Source: an uncultured Ignavibacteria bacterium (GTDB taxonomy: Bacteria > Bacteroidota > Ignavibacteria > Ignavibacteriales > Melioribacteraceae). Taken from it: DNA of 9,175 nt. This document shows, piece after piece, positions 1 to 7,717 of this stretch. Where the stretch lies: NCBI GenBank assembly GCA_937930275.1, contig CALGLM010000115.1, positions 1 through 9,175 on the forward strand, read 5' to 3'. Under the pieces are notes generated by a model. It made no database searches and was not told where the DNA came from. It saw nothing but the letters and a program-made list of their open reading frames with translations. The position numbers and the translations under genes are program-made. Each line of letters starts with the position of its first letter. Position 1 is the first letter of the stretch.

Positions 1-1893
1 TGTCTTGGTATCGGAAAAGTTTATTATACCGCAAAAATGTATAAAGAAGCCAAAACCATGTTTGAATGGGCTTGCAACATAAATCCGGATGATACTAACT
101 CAATATCGTATTTAGCTATAGTAAACAACTTGTTGGGACTTGACCCCGATCATAATTCATTATTAATTGAAGAAGAGGAAGAACCCACAAAAGAAAGAAG
201 AGATTTTAACGAATTGTTTGATATTTCATATGATTTGTTTTTAAATAGTAATTTTGAGAAAGCATTAGACGAAGTTGATAATCTTGAAAAATCGTTTATA
301 GAAGATACAAAAATGCTAAAAGGTAATATCTATTTAGCCACCGAAGATTACGATAACTGCAAAGTAGAATTTGAGCAGGTAATAAAAGTAAATCCTAAAT
401 CGGTTGCTGCTTATAACGGTTTGGCAAAAATGTATATAGGAAAAAATATGAATAAAGAGGCTAAAGCGATGTACGAATTAGCCTTAAAAATCAATCCTGA
501 TGATAGCTTTGCAACAATGGGACTTGCAGAAGTTAACGAAAAGTTAGGATTCAGTCCCATTCACAGTTTTTATGTTTTTTTAACTGACAAAGAATTATCG
601 GAAGAAGTTAATGAATATCTGGAAAAAGCTTTTAATTATTTTACAGATAAAAAACATGAAGAATGTATTGAACAGTTAACTTATGCCGAAAAAATTGTAA
701 AAGCTTCCAATGAAGAAAAAAAGAACGAATCGTTAAGCAGTATATTAAATTTTAAGGGATTTAACTACTTAGCTTTAGCGCAATTAGAAGACGCAAAAAG
801 TACGTTTGAATTTTCTTTAAGATTAAATCCGGGAAGTTCACAGGCATGTGCAGGCTTGGGAGAGTATTTTTATTTAACCGAACAAGATAAAGAAGCCAAA
901 ACCATGTTTGAATGGGCAGTTAAAAACAATCCTGATAACCTATTTGCCGTACAGGGCTTAGCAAAAGTTAATAAGTTATTCGATTATCCGTTAGACCATA
1001 GCTCGTTGGATTTGGGAGTTCCTGAGGAAATTAACGATGAATTTGTAAAATTAGTTAGTAATGCATATTCGCATTTTGATAAAAAAGAGTTTAAAAGTGC
1101 GGTCGATTTAATTGAAAAAGCAATAAAACTTTTATTAGGCGCAACCGATGAAATAAAAGCAAGACCGCAGTTGGTAAGCCTAACAAACTTTAAAGGATTT
1201 AACTACTTAAGTATAGGTGAAACACAAAAAGCTAAAGAATGCTTTGAATTTTCTTTGGAAGCTAATCCAAGCTCATCGCAAGCATCGGCAGGATTAGGCG
1301 AAATTATGTTTTTGGAAGGAAAAGACCAAGAAGCAAAAACTATGTTTGAATACGCATTAAAATATGAACCACGTAATACTTTTGCAATAGCCGGATTAAA
1401 AAAAGCCAATAAGTCGTTAGGTTTACAAGAAAATGATAATACTCTTACTCCAAAAATAAAAAAAGAAAAAAGCGAAAAAATAGGCAATTTAATTGATGAA
1501 GCCTATAAAGCATTTAACGAAAAGCAGTATAAAGCCATAATTCCGCTTTTAGATGAGGCTGAAAAGTTAGTAGAAGAAAACTTTAGCAGAGAAGAAAACT
1601 ACGAAACTGTTACAAGGATTAATAACTTTAAAGGATTTTCGTATTTAGCGCTTGTTGATGAAGATAAAGCAAAAATATGTTTTGAAAAAGCATTACAATT
1701 ATCACCAAACTCATCCCAAGCATGCGCGGGATTAGCGGAAGTATTTTTCTTAGAAGGAAAAGACGAAGAATCCAAAATAATGTTTGAGTGGGCTATAAAA
1801 AATAACCCGACAAATAATTATGCTAAACTGGGATTAAAAAAGGTTAATAATGCTTTAGGAATGGCAGACGACCATAACTCGTTGACACTGTAG
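1..1893 (+). CDS. TPR-repeat protein made of ~146-residue supermodules (5' end missing)
   Basis: The reading frame is open to base 1, and its first 12 codons continue the TPR pattern, so the ATG at 37 is an internal methionine and the true start lies outside the window. Residues here are counted from that Met. The chain is a helical solenoid of TPR-type helix pairs (NFKGFNYLAL, AKxxFExSLxxNP, GKDxEAKTMFEWAxKNNP). These are organised into a larger unit ending in a short tail, (D)HNSL or a variant, at about 38-42, 176-179, 320-324, 466-470 and 611-616. No catalytic motif or membrane segment is visible; a signal peptide cannot be judged. TPR solenoids bind proteins or peptides, so a scaffold or adaptor role is inferred. 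It lies 7 bases before a TPR-glycosyltransferase gene, suggesting that it presents substrates or organises those enzymes. The TPR call is firm; the function is unknown. Confidence 0.9.
   Translation, partial: CLGIGKVYYTAKMYKEAKTMFEWACNINPDDTNSISYLAIVNNLLGLDPDHNSLLIEEEEEPTKERRDFNELFDISYDLFLNSNFEKALDEVDNLEKSFIEDTKMLKGNIYLATEDYDNCKVEFEQVIKVNPKSVAAYNGLAKMYIGKNMNKEAKAMYELALKINPDDSFATMGLAEVNEKLGFSPIHSFYVFLTDKELSEEVNEYLEKAFNYFTDKKHEECIEQLTYAEKIVKASNEEKKNESLSSILNFKGFNYLALAQLEDAKSTFEFSLRLNPGSSQACAGLGEYFYLTEQDKEAKTMFEWAVKNNPDNLFAVQGLAKVNKLFDYPLDHSSLDLGVPEEINDEFVKLVSNAYSHFDKKEFKSAVDLIEKAIKLLLGATDEIKARPQLVSLTNFKGFNYLSIGETQKAKECFEFSLEANPSSSQASAGLGEIMFLEGKDQEAKTMFEYALKYEPRNTFAIAGLKKANKSLGLQENDNTLTPKIKKEKSEKIGNLIDEAYKAFNEKQYKAIIPLLDEAEKLVEENFSREENYETVTRINNFKGFSYLALVDEDKAKICFEKALQLSPNSSQACAGLAEVFFLEGKDEESKIMFEWAIKNNPTNNYAKLGLKKVNNALGMADDHNSLTL
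41..71 (+). repeat. 31-base perfect direct repeat, copy 1
   Basis: These 31 bases encode the IKEAKTMFEW-type helix (KEAKTMFEWA) and are identical, base for base, to 887-917. The copies are 846 bases (282 codons) apart, which is two supermodule lengths, so they occupy the same position in units two steps apart. Confidence 0.9.
163..1884 (+). repeat. Four tandem coding supermodules, ~137-146 codons each
   Basis: Units are roughly 163-570, 571-1008, 1009-1446 and 1447-1884, with the end of a fifth unit before 163. Each unit has a first helix pair (for example AYKAFNEKQYKAIIPLLDEAEKL in the last one, interrupted by variable positions), an NFKGF/YLAL helix, a helix ending in NPxSSQAxAGL, a GKDxEAKxMFEWA helix, a GLxKVNxxLG helix and the tail. 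The last three tail leucines (residues 324, 470, 616) are exactly 146 residues apart. The first unit is shorter, 137 residues, and lacks the NFKGF and SSQA signatures; the second has a degenerate tail (PIHSFY). Confidence 0.85.
887..917 (+). repeat. 31-base perfect direct repeat, copy 2
   Basis: This is identical to 41-71 and in the same codon phase. The equivalent stretches of the other units (near 454, 1327 and 1765) are clearly diverged, which points to a recent exchange or duplication between alternate units rather than uniform conservation. Confidence 0.9.
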
Positions 1894-1895
1894 AG

Positions 1896-1907
1896 CCGAT
1901 ATGTCGG
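1896..1907 (+). promoter_or_regulatory. Small CCGA/TCGG hairpin around the start codon of the GT2 gene
   Basis: CCGA (1896-1899) can pair with TCGG (1904-1907), which would leave TATG, including the ATG at 1901, in the loop. There is no convincing Shine-Dalgarno sequence between the previous stop (1891-1893) and this ATG. The stem is only four pairs, so it may be chance; if it forms, ribosomes finishing the upstream gene would open it, consistent with translational coupling. Confidence 0.2.
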
Positions 1908-3424
1908 ATAGAAGAAAAGTTCTTTCGTTATGTATGATTGTAAAAAACGAAGAGAAATATCTTGAAGAATGTCTTTTATCGGTTAAAGATATTGTTGATG
2001 AAATTGTGATTGTGGATACCGGTTCAACCGATAGAACAATAGAAATTGCAAAAAAATATGATGCACTATTATATAATTTTAAGTGGGCTAACGATTTTTC
2101 GGCAGCCCGCAATTTTGCCTTAAAACAGTGTACCGGGGAGTGGATTTTATACCTTGATGCTGATGAAAGACTGACAAAAGACAGTTTACAAGAGTTATCA
2201 CAAATTATTGAAATTAAGGATAAAACCGCTGTTTTTTGCGGTGTGATTAGCAAAGACGGCAAAGGGAATACATCCAACATAATGTCTTATGTCAGGTTAT
2301 TCAGTAATAGTAAAAATATTAAATTTACCGGTTCTGTTCATGAACAAATTGCTCCTTCCTTAAAGGAAAATAATTATAATTTTATTTACTCCGGAATTAA
2401 AATACTTCATGAGGGGTACTCGATATCCGATGATAAGCTTAACGAAAAGGCAAAAAGAAATTTAAATATATTGTTAAGGGATTTTGCATTAGAACCGACC
2501 GGATATAAAGCATATCACCTTGGTGTTTCTTATGTTGTACTTAATAATTTTGAAAAGGCAATTACATATTTTTTTGAGGCTATTAAAGATAAATCGCTTG
2601 AACCCAATCATGTTTCGCATTGCTTTAGGTATTTAGCCGCTTACGAGTTAAATATAACTAAAGATTTAGATAAAGCCCTTTATTATGCCTTTGAAGGAAT
2701 TAAAAGTAACGAAAAACAGCCGCTTTTAAATATAATTATTAGCAGTATTTATCTATACAAAGGTGATTTTAAAAACAGCGAAAAATTTTGCAGACTTGCT
2801 TACGAATATAATTATAGCTTGACGAGATCACAATCTGCATTTTTTGATATAATAGTTGATGAAAAGTCAATTTTACAACATATTTTAAATATTGCGGCGC
2901 TTACTGCTAATAAAAAACTTTTTAACGATTTTTATGATAAATTAAACAATAACGAAATAGAAGAAAACTGGGAAAAATTGTTTTTGTTTTTTAATTTATT
3001 ATTTAACAATAAAGAAATACCCCAATATTTGATTAAAGGGTTAAATGTTTACTTAAAAAATGAATACATTGATTCTATTTTGGCATTGCTTCAAGTTTAT
3101 CAAAATATTAGTTTACGGATAGAAATATTAAAAGTTTTAGAACAAAAGTTTACGGATAAAATAGGTATATATTATTTACTGGCGGACTATTACTTAAATA
3201 CAGGAGATGTTTTAAGTTCGGTTAAATATTACCAAAAGTTTTATGAAATTGATAAAACCAATCCTGTTGTAATAAATCAATTAATTACAATATTCTTTAA
3301 ACTTAGTATGTTTAGGGAATTAAGCAATTTATTAAACGAAGCTGTTGTTATATTTAAAGATGAACCCGAGATTTTTGACAAACTAAATAAACTAAAATCC
3401 AAAATAAGCGATTTAATAAAATAA
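1901..3424 (+). CDS. Family 2 glycosyltransferase with TPR-like C-terminal half
   Basis: The N-terminal GT-A domain (about residues 8-175) transfers a sugar from a nucleotide-sugar donor. It shows the MIVKNEE strand (12-18), DTGSTDRT (39-46), the WANDFSAARNFAL segment (62-74), the metal-binding DADE (86-89), RLF (132-134) and GSVHE (144-148). This pattern is typical of the subgroup holding SunS-like and LOS beta-1,4-glucosyltransferase-like enzymes, often fused to TPRs. Residues about 200-300 and 420-500 form TPR-like helix pairs (AYHLGVSYVVLNNFEKAI; IYYLLADYYLNTGDVLSS); the stretch between is helical and not classifiable by eye. There is no signal peptide or membrane segment, so it is probably cytoplasmic. 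It starts 7 bases after the TPR scaffold and ends 1 base before the next glycosyltransferase. Neither donor sugar nor acceptor can be read from the sequence; a peptide acceptor is plausible given the TPR partner. Confidence 0.92.
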   Translation: MSDRRKVLSLCMIVKNEEKYLEECLLSVKDIVDEIVIVDTGSTDRTIEIAKKYDALLYNFKWANDFSAARNFALKQCTGEWILYLDADERLTKDSLQELSQIIEIKDKTAVFCGVISKDGKGNTSNIMSYVRLFSNSKNIKFTGSVHEQIAPSLKENNYNFIYSGIKILHEGYSISDDKLNEKAKRNLNILLRDFALEPTGYKAYHLGVSYVVLNNFEKAITYFFEAIKDKSLEPNHVSHCFRYLAAYELNITKDLDKALYYAFEGIKSNEKQPLLNIIISSIYLYKGDFKNSEKFCRLAYEYNYSLTRSQSAFFDIIVDEKSILQHILNIAALTANKKLFNDFYDKLNNNEIEENWEKLFLFFNLLFNNKEIPQYLIKGLNVYLKNEYIDSILALLQVYQNISLRIEILKVLEQKFTDKIGIYYLLADYYLNTGDVLSSVKYYQKFYEIDKTNPVVINQLITIFFKLSMFRELSNLLNEAVVIFKDEPEIFDKLNKLKSKISDLIK

Positions 3425-3425
3425 A

Positions 3426-6400
3426 ATGCAGATAGATGAAGAGCTAATAGCAATAATAGATAAGCTTAAAGTTGTTGAAAATAAAGAGGCAAGGGAATTA
3501 TATAAATTAATTAACGAAAACTCGCTTTCATACGATTTAACAAACAGATTATTAAATTATTTTGATAAAGTTGAGGATTTTGAAGCAAAAATAAAATTTT
3601 TGGGTTATTTATTAAAATTAAACGAAGAACCCGAAATATATAGCATTTTAGGACATACATATAAAAAGTTAAAAGATTTTTCCAATGCAAAATATTATTA
3701 CGATAAAGCAATATTATTAGATCCGACTAACTTTATATATTACTACAATAAAGGTATTATTTTATACGAAGAAGAAAACTATGAAGATGCCCTTAATTGT
3801 TTTATAGAAAGTTCGTTATGTAATAAAAATGTTGACTTGGTGTTTTACAATTTGGGTAATACGTATTCAAAACTCGGTAATCACTTAAATGCAATAAAGT
3901 GCTATAAACGCGCAATTGAATTAAACGAAAAATTTGCAGAAGCTTATTTTAATTTAGGAGTTACATACGAAAACATAAAAATGCCTGAAGAGGCGTTAAA
4001 ATGTTACGAGCAAGCAAGTTTAATTAATCCGAATAATGCATCGTTTGGATGGAATAAATCACTTATGCTTTTATACTTAAAGAGATTTTCGGAAGGTTTT
4101 AAAGAGTACGAAAATAGAATAAGAAAACATAATTATAAGTTTAATCTTAACGGTAAAAGATATAAAGGAGAAGATTTAAGGGGTAAAACGCTTCTAATTT
4201 ATACCGAGCAAGGTTTTGGAGATGCTTTACTATTTATTAGATTATTACCTTTACTAAAAAGAGATAATAGTAAAATAGTATTATTTACAAACAACAGATT
4301 AATAAAACTATTTAAACTAAATAGCTTTGCAGATGAGTACTATGACATACACGACATTTTTAGTTCAGAAATAAAATACGATTATTACGCCTCGTTGTTA
4401 AGTTTACCGGCTATTCTTAATGTTTCGTTATTTGATAGTAATAACATATGTAGTTATATTAAATTGAGCGGCAATGAAAAGCAATCGGAATATAAAACAA
4501 ATAACGAATATTATAAAATCGGAATTGTTTGGAAGGGGAATCCGGAACCAAAAGCAAATAGAGTAAGACATACCGAACTAAAATATTTTAAAAAAATTAG
4601 CGAATTAGAAAATGTTAAACTTTATAGCTTACAGTTAGGGGCAGGTAGCGAGATAGCCGAATGTGGTTTTGAAATCATTGATCTATCAACCGGCATTAAT
4701 GATTTTTACGATACTGCAAGATTGTTAGTTGATTTAGATTTACTAATTACTGTTGATACTTCCGTTTTGCACTTGGCGGGAAGTATGGGGATTAATACAA
4801 TAGCATTATTACCAAACAGACTGGATTGGAGATGGAATGATATAAACGGGTATAGTTCGTTATATCCAAAGGTTAGAATTATTAAACAAGATATCGATTA
4901 TGAATGGGAAGGTGTATTTGAAAAATTAACTAATGAGGTTTGGGGAATTATTAACAATAAAAGCGAGATTACTGCCGAATTAAATATTAATGTTGACGAA
5001 GTTGAAAAACAAGCGGTTTCCTTTTTTAATGACGGAAAATTTGAAAAAGCTGCGGAATCCTTTTCTATATATTTGCAAAAATATCCTTGTGATAAAAGAA
5101 TTATTAATAACCGGGGATTGGCATACCAAAACTCAGGAAAATATGACGAGGCAATTTCCGACTATAAAAAAGCAATCGATTTAGATAAAAATTATATTTC
5201 CGCACGTATAAATTTAGTAACGTTGCTCTTAGACCTTGAAGATTTTTCGGAATGTGAAAACGAATTGGAAAACTTGGTACAGTTGTACGGTTATAACAAA
5301 GACACTTTATTTTTAAGTGCTTTATTTTTTCATAAAACACACAAATATGACGAAGCAGAAAGAATTTATCTTAAATTGCGCGAAGATTACGAGGATGATT
5401 TAACAATTTCTATGAATTTAGGCATGCTTTACAATACAATCGGGCATTATGTAAAAGCTGCAAATATTTTCATTGAAACTTCTCAAAAATACCCAAATAC
5501 TCCGGAATTATATTTCCATTTGGGTAATGTTTATGCTAACTATGAAGAATACGAAAGAGCAATTAATTGGTATATGAAGGCTTTAAATTTGAATACCAAG
5601 TATTTAGATGCATATTTAAATTTGGGAAATGCCTACTTTAATTTACGCAGATTAAAAGATGCTTTGGATTTATATAAGCAATTAATAACATTTGGATTTG
5701 TTGATTACAGAATATTTTTGAATATGGGTATTATTTATTACGAATTAAAAGAATACAAACAAGCCGAAAAAAGTTTTATCACGGCTATGAGTATGGAAAC
5801 TAAATCCGCCGAACTATTTTTAGGATATTCGGAAGCGCTTTTAATTCAAGGTAAATATAAGGAAGGGTGGAAATATTATAAAAGAAGAGTTCACAAGGAT
5901 ATTGTTTTATACCCATATATTAATAAAATTCCAAATACCAAAGAAATTGAAAGAAATAAAAAAATATTGATAGCGGGTGAACAAGGCATTGGCGATAATA
6001 TAATGTTTGGGAGATATCTTTTTCCTTTTGCCGAAAAATATAGCTTTACATTTTTGATTAGAAAGGATCTTTTAAAGTTTTTTAATTTAGCATTAAAAAA
6101 TCTGCCGATTAAAATTTCTACTAACGAAAACATGATTAATTATGATTATGTTATTCCGCTATTAAATTTACCGGAATATTTTGATACTGATGATTCAAAT
6201 ATTCCCGAAATTAATTATTCAACCGAATTACTTAATACGGATGTTGTAAGAAATAGAGCTTTGGAAAAAGTTACGACAAATATCGGAATTTGTTGGAAGG
6301 GGAAAAAAACGCCGTTCCACAATAGAAAAAGACATATGACCTTAAAAAAGATGTTAAAAACATTATCGGGATTAGAAAGTTATCAAACCACCGTTATAAA

Positions 6401-6749
6401 TTTACAACACGAATTAACAGATTTTGAGAAAGAACTTTGCGGCAATTTTGATATAGAATCGGGGGCAGAAGGGAACGAAGATTTAATAGAAACATGCAAA
6501 ATTATTTCGGAATTAGATATTGTGTTAACCGTGGATACGGTAATTGCACATCTTGCCGCCACAATGGGAAAAATAACTTACTTAATGCTTTGTTACAGTC
6601 CGGATTGGCGTTGGGGATATGAAGGGAATAAATCAATGTGGTATCCGACAGTAAAAATATTTAGGCAAAATGAACTTGATAACTGGGATAACGTATTAAA
6701 TGAAGTAAATAACGAATTACGTAATTATTTGGATAGTCGGAAAAAATAG
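3426..6749 (+). CDS. Double TPR / GT-B (family 9-like) glycosyltransferase, two catalytic domains in one chain
   Basis: The 1107-residue protein has the order TPRs (about 70-235), GT-B domain (250-505), TPRs (525-825), GT-B domain (846-1100). Each GT-B domain resembles the heptosyltransferase-like domain common in bacterial TPR-glycosyltransferases. The motifs occur in parallel: EQGFGD (261-266) and EQGIGD (852-857); VWKG (368-371) and CWKG (956-959); NRxRH (378-382 and 966-970); DTSVLHLA (444-451) and DTVIAHLA (1037-1044); DWRW (467-470 and 1060-1063). All key positions survive in both, so both halves look active. Typical relatives have one such unit. No signal peptide or transmembrane helix is seen, so it is likely cytoplasmic. 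The ATG lies 1 base after the preceding stop in an A-rich context without a Shine-Dalgarno sequence, suggesting coupled translation. TPR plus GT-B recalls eukaryotic OGT in architecture, but the domain is family 9-like; donor and acceptor are unknown. Confidence 0.92.
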   Translation: MQIDEELIAIIDKLKVVENKEARELYKLINENSLSYDLTNRLLNYFDKVEDFEAKIKFLGYLLKLNEEPEIYSILGHTYKKLKDFSNAKYYYDKAILLDPTNFIYYYNKGIILYEEENYEDALNCFIESSLCNKNVDLVFYNLGNTYSKLGNHLNAIKCYKRAIELNEKFAEAYFNLGVTYENIKMPEEALKCYEQASLINPNNASFGWNKSLMLLYLKRFSEGFKEYENRIRKHNYKFNLNGKRYKGEDLRGKTLLIYTEQGFGDALLFIRLLPLLKRDNSKIVLFTNNRLIKLFKLNSFADEYYDIHDIFSSEIKYDYYASLLSLPAILNVSLFDSNNICSYIKLSGNEKQSEYKTNNEYYKIGIVWKGNPEPKANRVRHTELKYFKKISELENVKLYSLQLGAGSEIAECGFEIIDLSTGINDFYDTARLLVDLDLLITVDTSVLHLAGSMGINTIALLPNRLDWRWNDINGYSSLYPKVRIIKQDIDYEWEGVFEKLTNEVWGIINNKSEITAELNINVDEVEKQAVSFFNDGKFEKAAESFSIYLQKYPCDKRIINNRGLAYQNSGKYDEAISDYKKAIDLDKNYISARINLVTLLLDLEDFSECENELENLVQLYGYNKDTLFLSALFFHKTHKYDEAERIYLKLREDYEDDLTISMNLGMLYNTIGHYVKAANIFIETSQKYPNTPELYFHLGNVYANYEEYERAINWYMKALNLNTKYLDAYLNLGNAYFNLRRLKDALDLYKQLITFGFVDYRIFLNMGIIYYELKEYKQAEKSFITAMSMETKSAELFLGYSEALLIQGKYKEGWKYYKRRVHKDIVLYPYINKIPNTKEIERNKKILIAGEQGIGDNIMFGRYLFPFAEKYSFTFLIRKDLLKFFNLALKNLPIKISTNENMINYDYVIPLLNLPEYFDTDDSNIPEINYSTELLNTDVVRNRALEKVTTNIGICWKGKKTPFHNRKRHMTLKKMLKTLSGLESYQTTVINLQHELTDFEKELCGNFDIESGAEGNEDLIETCKIISELDIVLTVDTVIAHLAATMGKITYLMLCYSPDWRWGYEGNKSMWYPTVKIFRQNELDNWDNVLNEVNNELRNYLDSRKK
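3633..4940 (+). repeat. First TPR + GT-B unit within the 1107-residue protein
   Basis: This covers residues about 70-505. TPR consensus helices are clear at 137-165 (VFYNLGNTYSKLGNHLNAI) and 171-199 (AEAYFNLGVTYENIKMPEEA). The catalytic Asp-to-Asp distance from D266 to D444 is 178 residues. Confidence 0.8.
4998..6725 (+). repeat. Second TPR + GT-B unit within the 1107-residue protein
   Basis: This covers residues about 525-1100. It has more TPR motifs than the first unit (for example 560-585, 693-720, 727-752 and 761-788). The spacing from D857 to D1037 is 180 residues, almost the same as in unit one. The two GT domains are clearly diverged in sequence, so the duplication or fusion is old. 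Confidence 0.8.
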
Positions 6750-7637
6750 ATGTTAATTGGAGAAATTGCCGCACTTATTACTGCCGTACTCTGGTCGGGT
6801 TCGGCAATTGCATTTTCGGAAGCTTCAAAAATTTTGGGCTCTTCGTTAGTTAATATTACCCGAATGGTTTTAGGTTTGATTTTTTTAGCCATTACTATTT
6901 TAGTGCTAAATATTAACGTCGATATAACTTATCAACAATATATTTATTTGATAATTAGCGGTATAATAGGAATTGCTTTCGGAGATGCTTTTTTATTTAA
7001 AGCATTAGAGTTGATAGGTGCAAGAATTAGCATGTTATTAATGGCTGTATCTCCAATAATAGCTGCAGTATTGGCATTCATTTTTTTGGGAGAAAGAATA
7101 TCGGGTTGGGGTGTAATAGGCATTATTATTACCTTTGCGGGTATTTTGATGGTTGTAATGCAAAAGAATGAAGCTGCGGCTAATAAAAAAAATAGTATTG
7201 TCGGTATTGTATTTGCACTGTTGGCAGCTTTAGGACAGGGAGGCGGATTAATTTTTGCAAAATTAGCCTTTAACGGAGGTGAAATAAACGGGTTTTTTGC
7301 CACTTTTATTCGGTTAGGTGCTTCGTTTGTCGTTTTTTATCCGATTTTAAGATTTAGCAATAGATTAAAAAATCCGATAGAAAAATTAAAGAAAAACAAA
7401 AGAGGTTTTGCTTTTTCTTCAATAGGTGCATTTATCGGTCCTTACTTGGGAATTACGATGAGTTTAATAGCGGTAAAAAATGCGTATGTGGGTATTGCTT
7501 CTACTCTTATGTCAACCGTCCCTGTTATTATGCTTCCGATAGTTTATTTTTATTACAAAGAAAAGCTTTCGTTAAACTCAATTTTAGGAGCTTTTATTAC
7601 GGTTTTAGGTATTTCGGTTCTTTTTTTAAAGAATTAA
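6750..7637 (+). CDS. EamA/DMT-family ten-helix membrane transporter
   Basis: At 295 residues this is the usual length for a two-domain EamA protein of the drug/metabolite transporter superfamily in the inner membrane. Domain 1 (about 3-138) and domain 2 (149-294) each hold about five hydrophobic helices and end with the family signature: a helix rich in small residues, then GERIS (114-118) or KEKLS (270-274), then a final GxxxxxxGI-type helix. A basic cytoplasmic loop (203-218) lies within domain 2. Its ATG directly abuts the TAG of the double glycosyltransferase, so translation is almost certainly coupled. Family members export amino acids, metabolites or nucleotide sugars, and shorter relatives (ArnE/ArnF) flip lipid-linked sugars. 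Placement in a glycosyltransferase operon makes a sugar-related cargo attractive, but substrates in this family cannot be read from sequence. Confidence 0.92.
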   Translation: MLIGEIAALITAVLWSGSAIAFSEASKILGSSLVNITRMVLGLIFLAITILVLNINVDITYQQYIYLIISGIIGIAFGDAFLFKALELIGARISMLLMAVSPIIAAVLAFIFLGERISGWGVIGIIITFAGILMVVMQKNEAAANKKNSIVGIVFALLAALGQGGGLIFAKLAFNGGEINGFFATFIRLGASFVVFYPILRFSNRLKNPIEKLKKNKRGFAFSSIGAFIGPYLGITMSLIAVKNAYVGIASTLMSTVPVIMLPIVYFYYKEKLSLNSILGAFITVLGISVLFLKN

Positions 7638-7638
7638 A

Positions 7639-7680
7639 TTTGACATTGTTATAAGTTTTATCTATTTTAATATAAGTTTG
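7639..7680 (+). promoter_or_regulatory. Candidate promoter for the 7724-9170 gene pair
   Basis: This lies in the only sizeable gap (7638-7723). Two readings are possible. A sigma-70-like one has TTGACA (7640-7645), 17 bases, then TATTTT (7663-7668). A Bacteroidota-like one has TAAGTTTG (7673-7680), which fits TAnnTTTG, with a TTG at 7646-7648 at a longer than usual spacing. The 9-mer TATAAGTTT occurs at 7650-7658 and again at 7671-7679, 21 bases apart. No GC-rich hairpin with a T-run ends the upstream operon here. Confidence 0.4.
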
Positions 7681-7712
7681 ATATAAAATTTAACGGAGCG
7701 GAAACATTTATT

Positions 7713-7717
7713 GAGGA
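7713..7717 (+). promoter_or_regulatory. Probable ribosome binding site (GAGGA)
   Basis: GAGGA stands 6 bases before the ATG at 7724. It is a better Shine-Dalgarno match than at the operon-internal starts of genes 2 and 3, as expected for the first gene of a transcript, and it supports the chosen start. Confidence 0.5.

Noticed and set aside
37..39. ATG at 37 as the true start of the first gene
   Set aside because: The frame stays open to base 1, and the 12 codons before the ATG match the TPR repeat (compare CLGIGKVYY with the AGLGEYFYL of a later unit), so the gene begins outside the window.
1203..1487. Minus-strand open frame of 94 codons
   Set aside because: It lies wholly inside the TPR gene, its sequence is what the reverse of A-rich lysine/glutamate codons gives, and no start signal is seen.
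1855..2280. Minus-strand open frame of 141 codons spanning the junction of the first two genes
   Set aside because: It is antisense to two well-supported coding regions including the GT2 catalytic motifs; its composition (Ser/Leu/Phe-rich) is typical of a shadow frame.
4990..5184. Alternative + frame of 64 codons between the two GT-B units
   Set aside because: It overlaps in another frame the TPR motifs of the large protein; that protein reads through without interruption, so there is no sign of a split or frameshifted gene here.
6944..7303. Minus-strand open frame of 119 codons within the EamA gene
   Set aside because: It is the antisense of transmembrane codons; the Pro/Ala/Asn-rich content has no recognisable domain.
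7618..7637. TTCTTT/AAAGAA inverted repeat at the end of the EamA gene as a terminator
   Set aside because: The stem is nearly all A-T, lies in the coding sequence and has no T-run after it, so it does not look like an intrinsic terminator.
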